Source: Stichopus chloronotus
Lineage: Eukaryota; Echinodermata; Holothuroidea; Aspidochirotida; Stichopodidae
DNA length: 64,000 nt
Reading direction: 5' to 3'
NCBI GenBank assembly: GCA_021234535.1
Contig: SFZH01000008.1
Location: 186,001 to 250,000, forward strand
Below, one piece after another: positions 11,933-22,540 of this stretch; position 1 is the stretch's first letter; every line of letters begins with the position of its first letter. The notes under the pieces are model-generated. The model worked only from the letters and a program-made list of their open reading frames with translations, did not search any database and was not told the origin of the DNA. Both the position numbers and the translations under genes were made by a program.

Positions 11933-13635
11933 CAGTAGGGGAAAGTGGGGTAAGACGGAACCCTTAACTTTAACTTACAAAAATGTGTGATTACAATGCA
12001 TTAAAACTGACTCTCTTTTTGCAGTCTGATCATTCACGTGTCCTGAATTTTGCAATTTTAAAGTTGGTTTTAGGATTATGAGCTTGTAACTGGAGATGTT
12101 ACCAAAAAATTGAAAAGACCTCCTGTGACCGTCTTGCCCTATGGGGTGGGTAAGACAAACACTAAGTGCGGGGGAAGACGGCCCCGGGGTCCATTCTACC
12201 CCAGAAAAAGACAACATCACATATTATTACTATCAAGTTATTACTTGTTTTTAAACTACCGAAATTGTGTTTCAGAATACAACAAAGGAAAATAAAATGA
12301 ACTTGCAAATAATAAAAAAAAACTATTTGACAGATGTAGATTACACAGTTTGAAACTTTGAAAACTTCATAATCATCATTTACATCAAAATGCACACACT
12401 ATATTTGGACGGAATGCACTAATTCAAGGCATCGGCCAGGGTACAAAGCTGTTTATTTCGGCCCCATCCTCTGTTGGCTTCCACTAGAAGTCACACAACC
12501 TCCCCCCCCCCACACACACTGCGGAAACAACATGTTGAAAAAGTCATTCAGAAAAAAAAAAAACAACAAACATATGATAAACTGTAGAACAGCTACCTCA
12601 ACGAAAAACCGAAATTTAGCCATACTCTTGAAACCCAGAGATGTTCATACTTGTGTCACTGTGACTTGCAGATGTCACATTCGGATACATCCTCATCAGT
12701 ATCAACCCCAATACACTCACCATGTGCCCATTCTTTGCACGTAATGCACTCTACCCAGCCATCGTCCGGTGTATCACTGTACAGTTTGACGCAATAAATG
12801 CAAGACCAATCAGTAGGGATCGGCTGGCTTTGCATAGGGGGAGTTGTTACGTTCGCGTTTTCCTTCGGTTTAGATTGGGATTTTGCCTTCAGTGTGAAAA
12901 GCCCGAGAGTTTTGTCATTTCCCTTTGCATGTTTGTCTAAAGGCAACACTCTGCGTCGAATAGTTGTCCTCGGTATACCGAAAAGTTTGCCTGCTCTTTT
13001 GAACCCCATTTCTCCACTTGACACAGCAGCGATTGCATTTTCCATACTCTTGCTATCACAAGCATTCCGAGTTGATCTTCTCTTCTGTTCTCGAGGCATT
13101 GCTTACGGAAATACAAGTTTTTTTTTTAGAGTGAAATTCAATAACACACCTAGTTCATATTGATCACATACGTACAGATCATAATTGGGGTATAACGGTA
13201 TACCTTGTGGGGTAAAATGGCATACGGGTCTGGTGTGACCCATTACAAGTATGCCGTCTTGACCCACTTGGTTGTCTGTAGGAGAGAGAGTATCTAGGTC
13301 AGTGTAAGGTCGCTATTATCATCACGTTGCCTGTATGAGTAGCATATGTGTGTAATGTTAACAGACTCCCAAACGATCATTTTATGTCAAATTTCATTAT
13401 AGATAAAAAATCGAAAAAGAGACATGCCGACCTTAGATCAGACAGTCAAAATTTCTTCAATCGTGGATGTGGACCTTAATATTTCGACAGATTCTCTCAG
13501 AATTTTGCGAGTACTTTGTGAAGGTGTTGTTGTGAGAATCTCATTGTCAAAAAAGTTGGGCGCACTTTCGTTTTCGAGATTAGCGCAGGTGTCCGTCTTA
13601 CCCGGTGGGCCGTCTTACCCCACTTTCCCCTACTG
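11933..13635. mobile_element. pogo/Tigger-like DNA transposon, internally deleted
   Basis: The left end starts CAGTAGGGGAAAGTGGGGTA followed by AGACGG; the right end is its exact inverse, finishing CCCCACTTTCCCCTACTG at 13635. TA stands on both sides (11931-11932 and 13636-13637), the expected target duplication of the Tc1/mariner superfamily. GGGGTA and AGACGG blocks recur inside near 12145-12190 and 13187-13265 as subterminal repeats. The element is 1.7 kb with one - strand gene that has a pogo-type DNA-binding domain but no DDE catalytic domain, so it would depend on a transposase made elsewhere. Confidence 0.9.
12656..13099 (-). CDS. HTH-psq plus PHD-like zinc finger protein inside the pogo-like element
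   Basis: The 147-residue frame opens with MPREQKRRSTR and a helix-turn-helix of the psq/CENP-B type (about residues 15-50: AIAAVSSGEMGFKRAGKLFG, then IPRTTIRRRV). After a basic linker, residues ~98-146 form a C4HC3-like PHD finger: CIYC, then C-x2-C, H-x2-C and a last CDIC. In full-length relatives the DDE transposase domain lies between these two parts; here it is gone and the frame is kept. The product could still bind the transposon ends. The start is the first Met, just inside the right part of the element. It may be a repressor-like relic or simply a decaying fragment; I cannot tell. Confidence 0.8.
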   Translation of the reverse strand: MPREQKRRSTRNACDSKSMENAIAAVSSGEMGFKRAGKLFGIPRTTIRRRVLPLDKHAKGNDKTLGLFTLKAKSQSKPKENANVTTPPMQSQPIPTDWSCIYCVKLYSDTPDDGWVECITCKEWAHGECIGVDTDEDVSECDICKSQ

Positions 13636-14794
13636 TAGCTCATTTTTATGCAATTTAAAATTGACACAATAAAAGTACAGTATTTACGGTCGGCTGTGTT
13701 CGCTGCCTACAGTAGCAGGCATGGTCGGTAGTTTTTTGGCAGATGAGCAATGGTTGCCCGTCTAAATCATCTTCTAAAAGTCTGAGAGGGGCTGTTCATT
13801 GCCCTCCTGAAAATTGAGATGGGCTATTGCAAAATGTGCTTTTTTTCAGGCGTTGCTAATTTTCCTTTTACTGTATGAAATGTACGATTTTTAATGATTA
13901 CTGTACCTTGAATGGGATACACAAATGATTGAGCATGCTTCTGTTAAGATAATGACAAAAAACTCTCCACTAGTTCAATAGTAGGAGGGTAACAAAATAA
14001 AAATTTATTTGCAAGCAATGTAGTTTCATAAACAATGATGAAAACAATGGTCTCTTATAAGTCACTGTATTTATTAACGTATAGGACATGCAAATGTGTT
14101 AAGTGCAATTTCCTATTCCAAATATACTCTGAATAAGATCATTTTGACAGGTAGAACAAGACAAGAATATTAAGTTATTCATGGCCTGAGCATAGTGCCA
14201 CAAATTGCCATAGATCAAGTGGCTTAACCAATAGCCAAAGGCTAACCTGAATAAAAACATTCACAGCTGCTAATTCAAACTTCTACATAATGAAATTGAG
14301 TTTTATAGACCAGTGTGTGTGTTTGGGTGAGTTGTTAAACTAGAAATAAAAATTCCAGAACAGCTTTTTTAGGAGCCAGGCACACGATGTTTTAATAAAG
14401 ATAAGAATGATAAATGATTTTTTTTACTGAGATAGAAAAAAGGATGGTACAACAGGGATGGAAGGGATGGAAGATTAAATTGAAAGGTTGAAATACATCA
14501 AAGATTAAAATGAAGCTTTTAAAACTAGTGTGCATACATGTGTGGGCGATCGAGTTGTTAACCAGAAATTGAAAAACTGTATCCTAGCAACAAAATTTTA
14601 TAAATTTTTTTTTTTTGCCCATTTTCTTCCTTTGAGACATATGGCAACATACTGTATCAATTTCAGGCAAATCTGAGAGGGTCGCCATGGAATCGTCCCA
14701 AAAATCTGTTGATTTGGCATGGATTGACCCACCTATTACCTTCACTACAAGGGAAGATTGCTTGAAGTCATGAATACTTCTTCAGTATTCAAAT
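13636..14794. other. Intron sequence with one short foldback repeat
   Basis: The second copy of the foldback repeat is at 13730-13832 (GCAATGGTTGCCCGTCT and related blocks). The remainder is AT-rich, with an A/T run near 14605, and shows no coding signal. Confidence 0.5.
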
Positions 14795-16010
14795 CTACTT
14801 GAAGTCTTCGCTCACACTCTCACTGTCGCTACCTTCCCCAGAGCTATAAGATGGAATCTCATCACATTCATCTGACGTATCATCATCACTGTTAGATGTA
14901 GGATCATCTGATTCAGGCTCTTCATCATCACTGACAGTGGCAGTTGCTTTGCCTACAGTTTTGGCCCTCTTCCAAGGCAGTAGGGTATCAACTGGAACCA
15001 ACTGCTTCTTTCGCCTCTTTTCCAGATACAGTATTTGTCCACTGCTCTGTCCAGAATTTCATTTTTTTCTTCCTGTGACCAAAGAGTGATTGTTCAAGTT
15101 CACCATGAGCACATTCCCCAGTGGCTCATGGCCCAAACTGTGCCGCTTTGGGCTGGTCATTGACGTGAGTGTTGAAAATGTATGTTCAACCTTGGAACGT
15201 TGTTGTTGGAACCTGATATCGATATGATGATCTTGATAATCATGCACACATTTGGGAACATTTTCCGGTTGTTGGAAAAGGTGTTCTCCCATAACTTTCG
15301 AGGCAGGGACAGATTATTTTTCTGCATGCGCCTAGTATACATCTTCAAATGCTTCCTCTCTTGAAAGAGGCATGGGATGTTGTTTTTAAATCCTGCATGG
15401 ATGAGAGGATCACTGAAAGCTTGCACAAGAATCTCCAGATGCTTCCTGTCTGAACTGTCAATGCCATTATCCCAATACTTGGAAATTTATAGTAAGTGAT
15501 CTCAAGCTCATTACATGTTTCCTTAAGTTGACTCTTGAGCTTGCCTTTGAAGTTCCTCCTGATGAGCTTGTAGACAGAATCAACCTGCTGGAAGTAGCCC
15601 ACTTCCTTGAAGGCATCCTTCAAAACCAACTCCACTCGATGATTTGCACAGTGTATACCAACCAGCCATGATTTCTCTTCACATAACTGTGTAATACCAC
15701 CCGCGTGATGGCCAAAATTGACACTGGCTCCATCGGAAGTCGCTCCAATCACAGAATGTACGAAATCCTCCTCCATCTTGAAACGAGCATTATCTCCCAA
15801 GAGTAAGGATTTCAATGCAGCCACTATAGAATCAGCATCTTGCCCACCATAGTCATTCATGTTAAGAAGCCCAAGGAAAACATACTCAGATTTTCCACAT
15901 ATTTTGAACCGCAGCATCACAACTCCTTCTCCTTACCTGTGTTCCTAGCTTGGGAACCATCTATCAACACAGTTATGAAGTTAGTCTTCAATATGAGCTT
16001 GTGGACCTCT
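14795..16010 (-). pseudogene. hAT-like transposase relic (ZNF862-type)
   Basis: Reading on the - strand from about 16010 down, the pieces are: VLIDGSQARNTG (a first catalytic-Asp-like block); then 15920-15345 with SDGASVNFG and LVGIHCANHRVELVLKD, the hAT signature around the second Asp and the C-x2-H motif; then other frames through 15059 ending in FSTLTSMTSPKRHSLGHEPL and LMVNLNNHS, a hAT C-terminal dimerisation block; and finally a strongly acidic Ser/Asp tail (15001-14795). There are at least three frame changes, so it is dead. Terminal repeats were not found. It could be a transposon or an old domesticated ZNF862-like gene; its position beside other mobile elements favours the former. Confidence 0.75.
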
Positions 16011-16261
16011 TGTTAAACTACAGAAGTAAGGGTGCCAATATAATGTATTTGTGATGTCCTTTCAACACCTTTCCCCCTCAATAGTTTGAAAGAATTTTCA
16101 CAAATTTCTCAAAACAGAGGTATAGATGAACACTTCAGAAGAACATGTGGTTTTTCAACTAGCATCAGACATTTACTTCAATAATGGCTTTCTAAATCTT
16201 CAACAAATAAAAGAAATCAAAGGTATACATATAATTCAATGATTACAAAGCATGCACTTAT

Positions 16262-16576
16262 TTACAAGTCCAACTTCACAACAGGACGTTTGATTCTACC
16301 CGATCTTCTGAGTACCAATGGACTTTCGACATTCAATAGGACCTTCTTTGGACTTTCTAGTTCATTTGGGTTCCTATCACCTTGTGACACATCAGAAATC
16401 ACATTAGCAGGAGTGTGCTGGGGCGTTGACCAATCACGCAGCACTTCATCAGCTACAATATCTTGATGAGTAATTTCAATTTCAGGTCTGACATCTCTAT
16501 CTGCCATTTTAGTGTGTGAAATATCCTTCAGCTGATCGATGTGACGTTTCCAACACACATCATCCACTTGCACCAA
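16262..16576 (-). pseudogene. Ty3/gypsy pol C-terminal tail
   Basis: An acidic linker followed by the block PLVLRRSGRIKRPVVKLDL, a basic end typical of the last residues of Ty3/gypsy pol. It is separated from the integrase body (16637 upward) by a stop and frame change. Confidence 0.72.
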
Positions 16577-16636
16577 ATAAGTAACAGGACCAAGTTTTTT
16601 GACTACTACCCCCTTCGTCCTTGTCTCTGTTGACTT

Positions 16637-17645
16637 TCAATAATCTCTTACATGAACCACATCACCAACATTCAAATCTCTGTTTGTGCCGGACTTGGAT
16701 ACCTTTTTCATTATTGATTGTTTTAGATCAGGCTTTAAAACTGTTAGTCTAGTTCTTAACTCTTTCCCTAAAAATATTTTATCTGGAGTCTCCTTTGTAG
16801 TACTGTGGGGTGTACTTCGATATGACATAAGAAATCTGGCTACTTTTGTCTGAGTTGTGCCTGACTCATTTCTCATTTGTTTCAGTGCAAGTTTGAATGT
16901 TTTTACAGCATGTTCAGCTTCACCATTTGAGGCTGGATGATGGGGTGAACTTTTGATATGCTGAATAGCATTTTTTGACATGAACTCAGCAAATTATGCA
17001 GACACAAACTGAGGTCCATTGTCTGTCACCAACTTCTCTGGCAAACCCCATGATGAAAATAACTTCCTAAGAACACTGATTGTCATTTCACTGGTCGTGC
17101 TTTTCATGGGTATAACCTCCATCCATTTGGAGCATGCATCTATGACAACAAGAAACATATCATTGTGAATTGGACCAGCAAAATCAACGTGAATCCTCTG
17201 GCCTGGCTTTGATGGCCATACCCATGGATTTACTGTCCCCTTACATGGATCAGACATTTGAGCACATGTGTTACAATTTCTTACGACCTGCTCAATATCT
17301 TCATCAATTCCTGGCCAATGAACATGACGTCTGGCCAGAGCTTTCGTTCTTACTATTCCAGGATGTTGCACATGTAATTCATTGAGGATTTCTGATCTAT
17401 ACTTCTGAGGTATTATTACTCTGATTCCCCAAAGTAAGCATCCTTCTTCAATTGTAATCTCATTTTTTCTTCTCACATATGCTGTGTACTCACTACTCAA
17501 GGTCTCTTGAGGCCACCCTTCCCTTGTGAACTCCATTACTCTAGACAAAATGACATCACTTCCAGTAGCTTTTCTTACTTTGTCTTTACCGATAGGTACG
17601 TTGTCAATCTGAGCTTTGTTGAACTGGGTACCTTCCTCAGTCCAA
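16637..17645 (-). pseudogene. Ty3/gypsy integrase
   Basis: The HHCC zinc-binding part (LHVQHPGIVRTKALARR, then CNTCAQM) is followed by the catalytic core: VDFAGPIHNDMFLVVIDACS (first Asp), TDNGPQF (second Asp) and SSPHHPASNGEAEHAVK (Glu). All three acidic residues are visible. A stop near 16990 splits the core between the second Asp and the Glu. The enzyme would insert the cDNA into chromosomes. Confidence 0.88.
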
Positions 17646-18180
17646 AAAGTAGTAAACTCATCCACACATTCATTTAGATCATTTGAGACAGGCAATCTGG
17701 AAAGAAGATGTGCATTTGAATTACTGTTTGACGATCTATAGTTAATATCAAACGAATAGCAACTTAAGATCACTGCCCATCTCTGAAAACGTGATGCAGC
17801 CAACACAGGAATGTTTTTCTTAGGTCCCAAAATCATTGACAATGGCTTGTTATCTGTCAGAAGCTTGAAATGTTGACCATACAAGTACTGTATGTGTTAA
17901 ATTTCTTTACCCCGAAGATGATTGCTAGAGCTTCACGCTCAATTTGTGAATAATTTTTCTCTGCCTTGGATAGCGTTCGTGAGGCAAATGCAATCGGTTT
18001 CTCTGTTTTACCATCAGTGTGTGATATGACAGCACCAACTCCATAGGGTGATGCATCAACCGCTAGTACTACAGGTTTTTTTTTTTATCAAAGTGAACAA
18101 GAACATCCTTTGAACTCAAAATTTCTTTCACTTTACCAAATGCTTCATCACACTCTGAGGTTCATTTGAACTCCTTAGAC
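17646..18180 (-). pseudogene. Ty3/gypsy RNase H
   Basis: The 3' part is open from 17884 ([30 protein letters not shown], then HLLSRLP); TDNKPL carries a catalytic Asp. The 5' part up to about 18180 is frameshifted but still readable as [15 protein letters not shown] text on the - strand (18060-18015). It joins RT above and integrase below. Confidence 0.78.
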
Positions 18181-18244
18181 CCTTTTAGAGCATTAAGAGG
18201 AGCCATAATCATGGATAGATTCGGTATGAATGACCGGTAGTAAC

Positions 18245-19255
18245 TCACAAGACCACACAATGAGTGTACTGTACTTCTTGCTTATCTCGTGGTGCAGGAG
18301 CTTTCAATAGGTCCTCAACTTTGTCATCTGTGAGCTTGATACCCTCTGAAGTTAACACAAATCCCAGATACACTACAGAATCTTTCATGAAAGTACACTT
18401 AGACTTTCTCAAGCAGATTCCCCAGTCAGCTAACCTCTGTAACACTTTATACAGATTCTCTTTATGTTCCTCATCTGATCTCCCTGTAACTATGATATCA
18501 TCAACATAGTACACAACACCTTCCAATCCAACAAGTATCTTTCCATGATTTCTTGGAAAATAGCTGTTGCCGACCATACACCAAAAGGCAGGCGTGTATA
18601 CCTGTACAACCCTAGATGAGTGTTGATACACACTAATTGTCTTGAAGCTTCATCTAGAACTACTTGCTGATATACATTTGACATGTCAAGTTTGGTATAC
18701 TTCTGTCCCCCATTGAGCTTCACAAATAATTCCTGTGGGGTTGGAAGTGGATGTTCCTTGGTTTTCAACACACTATTTATTGTGACTTTATAATCACCAC
18801 AGATTCTATAGCTGCCATCAGGCTTATCAACAGGCACAATTGGTGCAGCCCACTCTGTATAATCAACTTTCTCAAGAATCCCTAAATCCACCATGCGTTT
18901 GATTTCTTCTGCCACTTTATCTTTGATTGCAAAGGGCATTGAGTGAGGTTTGAAAAACATGGGTTTTGCATCATCACTAACCTCTAGTTTGACTTTGAAA
19001 TTCTTTATGCAGCCCATCTGATCACTACAAACTTCATGTTTACTGAGTGATTCCACTGACTCGTTGTGCACATAGTTCAAGCGACTCCAGTTTAGTTTTA
19101 ATTTTCTCAACCACTCACGTCCTAACAGACTAGGTCCATCTCCCTCTATGACATATAATGGTAATTTTCTTTTATGATCTTCATTCTGAACATCAACCAT
19201 CAATCTGCCATACACTTTGATTGGTTCTCCTGTTAGGGTTTTGAGCCTTATTTTT
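18245..19255 (-). pseudogene. Ty3/gypsy protease end and reverse transcriptase, frameshifted
   Basis: From 19255 down there is a protease-to-RT linker (LLGREWLRKLKLNW), then RT with FFKPHSMPFAIKDKV, ILEKVDYTEWAAPIVPVDKP, TKLDMSNVYQQVVLDE and RLPFGVWSATAIFQ. A frameshift near 18500-18630 separates these from the catalytic VVYYVDDIIVTGR and GFVLTSEGIKLTDDKVEDLL blocks. YVDD is the polymerase active site. The first ~40 codons of the open frame on this strand above 19255 belong to the inserted element, not to pol. Confidence 0.88.
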
Positions 19256-19316
19256 GATTCCTTGCCGTAGGCAGGGGAATCTATGCAGTCCTGATGTCGT
19301 GTGGGTGTATGGGTGT

Positions 19317-19347
<31 letters not shown>

Positions 19348-20769
19348 AAGGGTAACTCTGAGTAATTTCATTTTTGGCATGTAGGTTGCCCATATTGAGT
19401 AGATGATGCCTATTGTTTTTGGTGTCCAAATCTTGCATATTAATGAGGTTATGGGGTAAAACATAAAAAATGTTAAAACTGCCATAGTTCCTTATCCGTG
19501 GGTCAGATTTGTTTTAAACTTCTTAAGGTTGTCTGTTATTAACAGGTTCACGACCCTGTGAAATTTAATGCTTATCAATAGAGAGGAAGGGATAATTTTT
19601 CACTCTAAAACAATAATAATAGCCTAAACACCATTATTGTGGTTATTATAAACAACCGTACAAATGCATATGGGGCTACATTGTGCAATTTCAGTTTTTG
19701 ATTCTGTCGCACACAGTTAATACAATGGGATTGCTCCCTACAGTACTGCATTTGTAACTTAGTGAGTAACTTCTAGTGTGAGGGGTCTAGAGAGATAGTC
19801 TTGGTATGGGGGGTCATGGGGTCAGATAGACAAGGTGGCATTCATGCATTGGAATGTTAATGGGTTTGTAGAAAAAATGAAGAAAATAAAAAAAAACATC
19901 TGTTCTGTCATTTATTTGGATAATATCAATATCCAGAGGAACAGCTGGTAGCAGAACAAGGTTTCTTAACAATCAAATTGGAGTGCTTTCAATCATATTT
20001 CACAATGTCGGAAAGGATGGAGGAAGCAAAAATATTGAGGAGGAATCATAACTTAGGGTCAACTTACAAGGACTTTGAGTGTGTTAAAAGCTACTTGTAA
20101 CAAGGAAGAAATTATCGCAGAGTCGATAAATGAAAATTTGCAAAAGGCAGAGCACCAATTTGAGGCAATGGAAGAGGTTCATGCTGATCTGGCTGGGCTG
20201 TTGTCTGATGAAGCATTTGAGCAAGCAGAAAGCTGGATGTTGGAATGCCAAAAGTATTATACTGACGAGAGGGAGGAAGCACTGAAAAAGTTGAAGGAGG
20301 AAATTGAGTTTCAAATTAGCGTTGGAATTACCTACGGCAGAAATTCCACCATACGATGGAGACCCAAGAACATTCTGGTCGTTTATGAAGAATTTTGAGG
20401 TAAATATGGCAGACAAGCTGAGTTCAGATGAGGTAAGGTTGAGTTATTTGATTCAACTAACAACAGGCAAGACTAGAAGCAGCATTGATTACTGTGTGTT
20501 TCTTGGAGCTCAGAGATAATGTTGACTGATCTCATACTGTACTTGATGTGTGGGTTGTATGGCCTGGGTAGGTGATCCCTATTGCTTTTGGTGGACGTCA
20601 AATGTCACATTCATTTTAGGTCACCAAAATAAAGGTCATTTTGGGTTAAAGGCTTGTGGTGTATCAAGAAAAATAACTGCAGTTGATCTTATACTTGTCA
20701 TGTGAATAATTCATGTTTGTTGTAATATAACCATGTAGCAAGGAATCACAAAGCCTTTTGGCTTTCTGG
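19256..20769 (+). mobile_element. Hairpin-ended tandem-repeat element (family A), copy A1, with BEL/Pao cargo
   Basis: It sits inside the gypsy protease-RT region. The left end is GATTCCTTGCCGTAGGCAGG, a hairpin, followed by a GT microsatellite (19316-19348) and part of one repeat unit. The right end carries the family's usual last unit, then a 3' hairpin CAAAGCCTTTTGGCTTT and CTGG. Between lies about 0.8 kb of unrelated cargo that reads as BEL/Pao gag. Five T residues precede and TT follows the insert. When the insert is skipped the gypsy frame on both sides is in phase if one TT is counted as duplicated. This architecture fits Helentron-like non-autonomous elements; that assignment is inference. 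Confidence 0.75.
20005..20517 (+). pseudogene. Captured BEL/Pao gag fragment in copy A1
   Basis: The likely start ATG is at 20005 (MSERMEEAKILRRNHN), with a frameshift near 20075, then SVLKATCNKEEIIAESINE and a helical stretch to about 20330. A second frameshift follows, then LPTAEIPPYDGDPRTFWSFM and KLSSDEVRLSYLIQL, a block typical of the BEL/Pao gag domain (DUF1759 type). Some 50 bp upstream, at about 19951, CTGGTAGCAGAACAAGG resembles a BEL primer-binding region. Both frameshifts also occur in the copy at 22860-23366, so they predate the duplication. Confidence 0.72.
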
Positions 20770-21034
20770 TTCCCTCACACGGTGGTTGATCACAGAAGTT
20801 CTCTTTATACTCACTGTAGGACATCAACGTCTTTGCAGACCCTGTATCTACTTGCATACAAATGGGCCTACCAAACACATTTACAGACACTTCAAATGGA
20901 TTGTCTTTTTCATTACTCACTGACTTCACTGTAAATACTGACCACTCATTATCTGCAGGTTCCTTACTCGACTCGTGTTTACTCTCTACATCACTTATTT
21001 CACTATCACTACTAGATCCCTCAGCATATCTCAC
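20770..21034 (-). pseudogene. Ty3/gypsy protease, N-terminal part
   Basis: The block NVFGRPICMQVDTGSAKTLM carries the aspartic protease motif D-T-G. It ends where copy A1 was inserted (20769); the rest of the protease continues at 19255 and below. The residues just after the junction in the - strand reading (KPKGFVIPCYM) come from the inserted element's 3' end. Upstream is a Ser/Asp-rich linker. Confidence 0.82.
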
Positions 21035-21094
21035 GTTTGAAGATTTCTTTTTACTCTTATGATAGCCTTTTCTGAATGTAGATACTTGATTTCT

Positions 21095-21896
21095 TCAGCT
21101 CTCATACTTATCATTTGAGATACCCTTGGATTTAGCTTTAGATGAACTAAATTTTCCAGACCCAGATCTGCACTCAGATCTTAGATGACCTTTCTTACCA
21201 GACTTCTGACAGTCTTGGTTACGATGTTTACAGTCTCGTTTCATATGTCCCAACTGTCCACAACAATAACAATTTGGTTGGTTCACGATTCCTACCCTGA
21301 TAGAACTTTCATTTGCTTTCTCTCTGACCATCGCTGTTTGCTTGGAAGCCGTCTCCATACTCAGTGCCACTAAAACTGCCTTCTCCAACGTTAACTTCTC
21401 ATCCTCAGCGAAGAGCTTTCTTTGTATGAATTCTTCCTTCAGACCACACACAAAAATATCTCACAGGGCTTCACTCAGGAATGCTCCAAACTTGCATGTC
21501 CTAGCCATTTTCTTTAATGCTGCCAGGTATTCAGATATGCTCTCTGAGCTCATGTTGTTTTCTTGCATAGAACTCGTACCTTTCTGCCATCACTGGTGCT
21601 TCTGGGTTGAAATGTACTTTCAACTTGGCTGTAAGTTCATCATATTTTAATTCAGCCAGTACTTTAGGAGAAACGATATCTTTCAACAGACCATATGTTT
21701 TAGGGCCTATAACACTCACCAACATTGCCACTTTCTTTTTGTCTGTTTCAATGTCATTTACAATAAAATGCTGTTCAAGTCTCTCTGGATACAAATCCCA
21801 CTTCTCATCAGACTGACTAAAGTGATCAATTCTTGTTAGGCCTGTCGCCATCGTGAACCGATAATTATACACCACAGTCTCCTGATATTTGTTCAC
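21095..21896 (-). pseudogene. Ty3/gypsy gag with zinc knuckle
   Basis: The first part (start Met at about 21852: MATGLTRIDHFSQSDEKWDL) contains a capsid-like block (FIVNDIETDKKKVAMLVSVI) to 21531. After a frameshift or short break, 21451-21095 continues with LKEEFIQRKLFAEDEKLTLE and a Cys-rich nucleic-acid-binding end: CYCCGQLGHMKRDC is a complete C-x2-C-x4-H-x4-C knuckle, followed by a second, degenerate one (CQKSGKKGHLRSEC) that lacks one Cys. Gag packages the element RNA. Confidence 0.85.
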
Positions 21897-22540
21897 ACAG
21901 TCACACGATTATTGTTTGCCCAAGATCACAAATAGGCCAACAGTTCAGTCTTGTCGACTTAAGTCACCCCACACACGGTAGACTAGATGTAACGCTGGGC
22001 AATATCACCACAACCTATCGTTAACCTCGGCCGTCGGTGCCACCACGATATTGCACACTACTGACGTTAGGCATGCACTGCATCTAAACAGTCACTCACC
22101 ATGTTGAAAGATGTGACTGGGCAATGTTCGTCGGCACTTGCACACCTCTTTACTAACATACCGCACTTACACTTATGATAGATGTAGGCCTCCACAGTCT
22201 TGAGTTTAACCACGGAAAATGTTATCATAAATTCACTGCACCTACTCGATGATTTTTACCGCATTAATGCAAAAACATTTTCGTTAACACTTTGCAACTT
22301 TGTTGGACCCAATTTTATCTTCGTTGCCATCTGTAATGTCCTTTCAACGCACGCTTTGGAGGCACGAGTCAAGAGAAGCGGTCACTACACATGAGGTGCC
22401 ATAAAGAAGAGGTTCTTAATTTATTCAATCATGTGACACAATACATCACAGTATTCCTCACAGCACTTGTTGGAATCTTTCTTGTCGATCATCTTGGCAC
22501 CATGCTTACGAAGACTGCCAATTATAACCTAAAGATTAAT
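21897..22540. other. Probable 5' leader/LTR region of the gypsy element
   Basis: No gene. From its place just upstream of gag (on the - strand) it should hold the leader and perhaps the 5' LTR. I could not find a matching second LTR or a certain primer-binding site. Confidence 0.35.

Larger units (their letters stand above)
16262..21896 (-). mobile_element. Ty3/gypsy LTR retrotransposon, interrupted; LTRs not identified
   Basis: On the - strand the order is gag with zinc knuckle, protease, reverse transcriptase, RNase H, integrase and a basic tail. Integrase after RNase H defines Ty3/gypsy. The body is about 4.1 kb once the 1.5 kb insert at 19256-20769 is removed. Several frameshifts show that it is inactive. 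I did not find paired LTRs; a TGTAGTGACCGC block on the - strand at about 22393 could begin the 5' LTR, but no match is visible below 16262. Confidence 0.9.

Noticed and set aside
12798..13163. 121-codon + strand open frame
   Set aside because: It is the antisense shadow of the HTH-PHD gene of the pogo-like element.
22380..22400. Possible start of a gypsy 5' LTR (TGTAGTGACCGC on the - strand)
   Set aside because: No second LTR copy is visible below 16262 and no certain primer-binding site follows, so I did not annotate an LTR.
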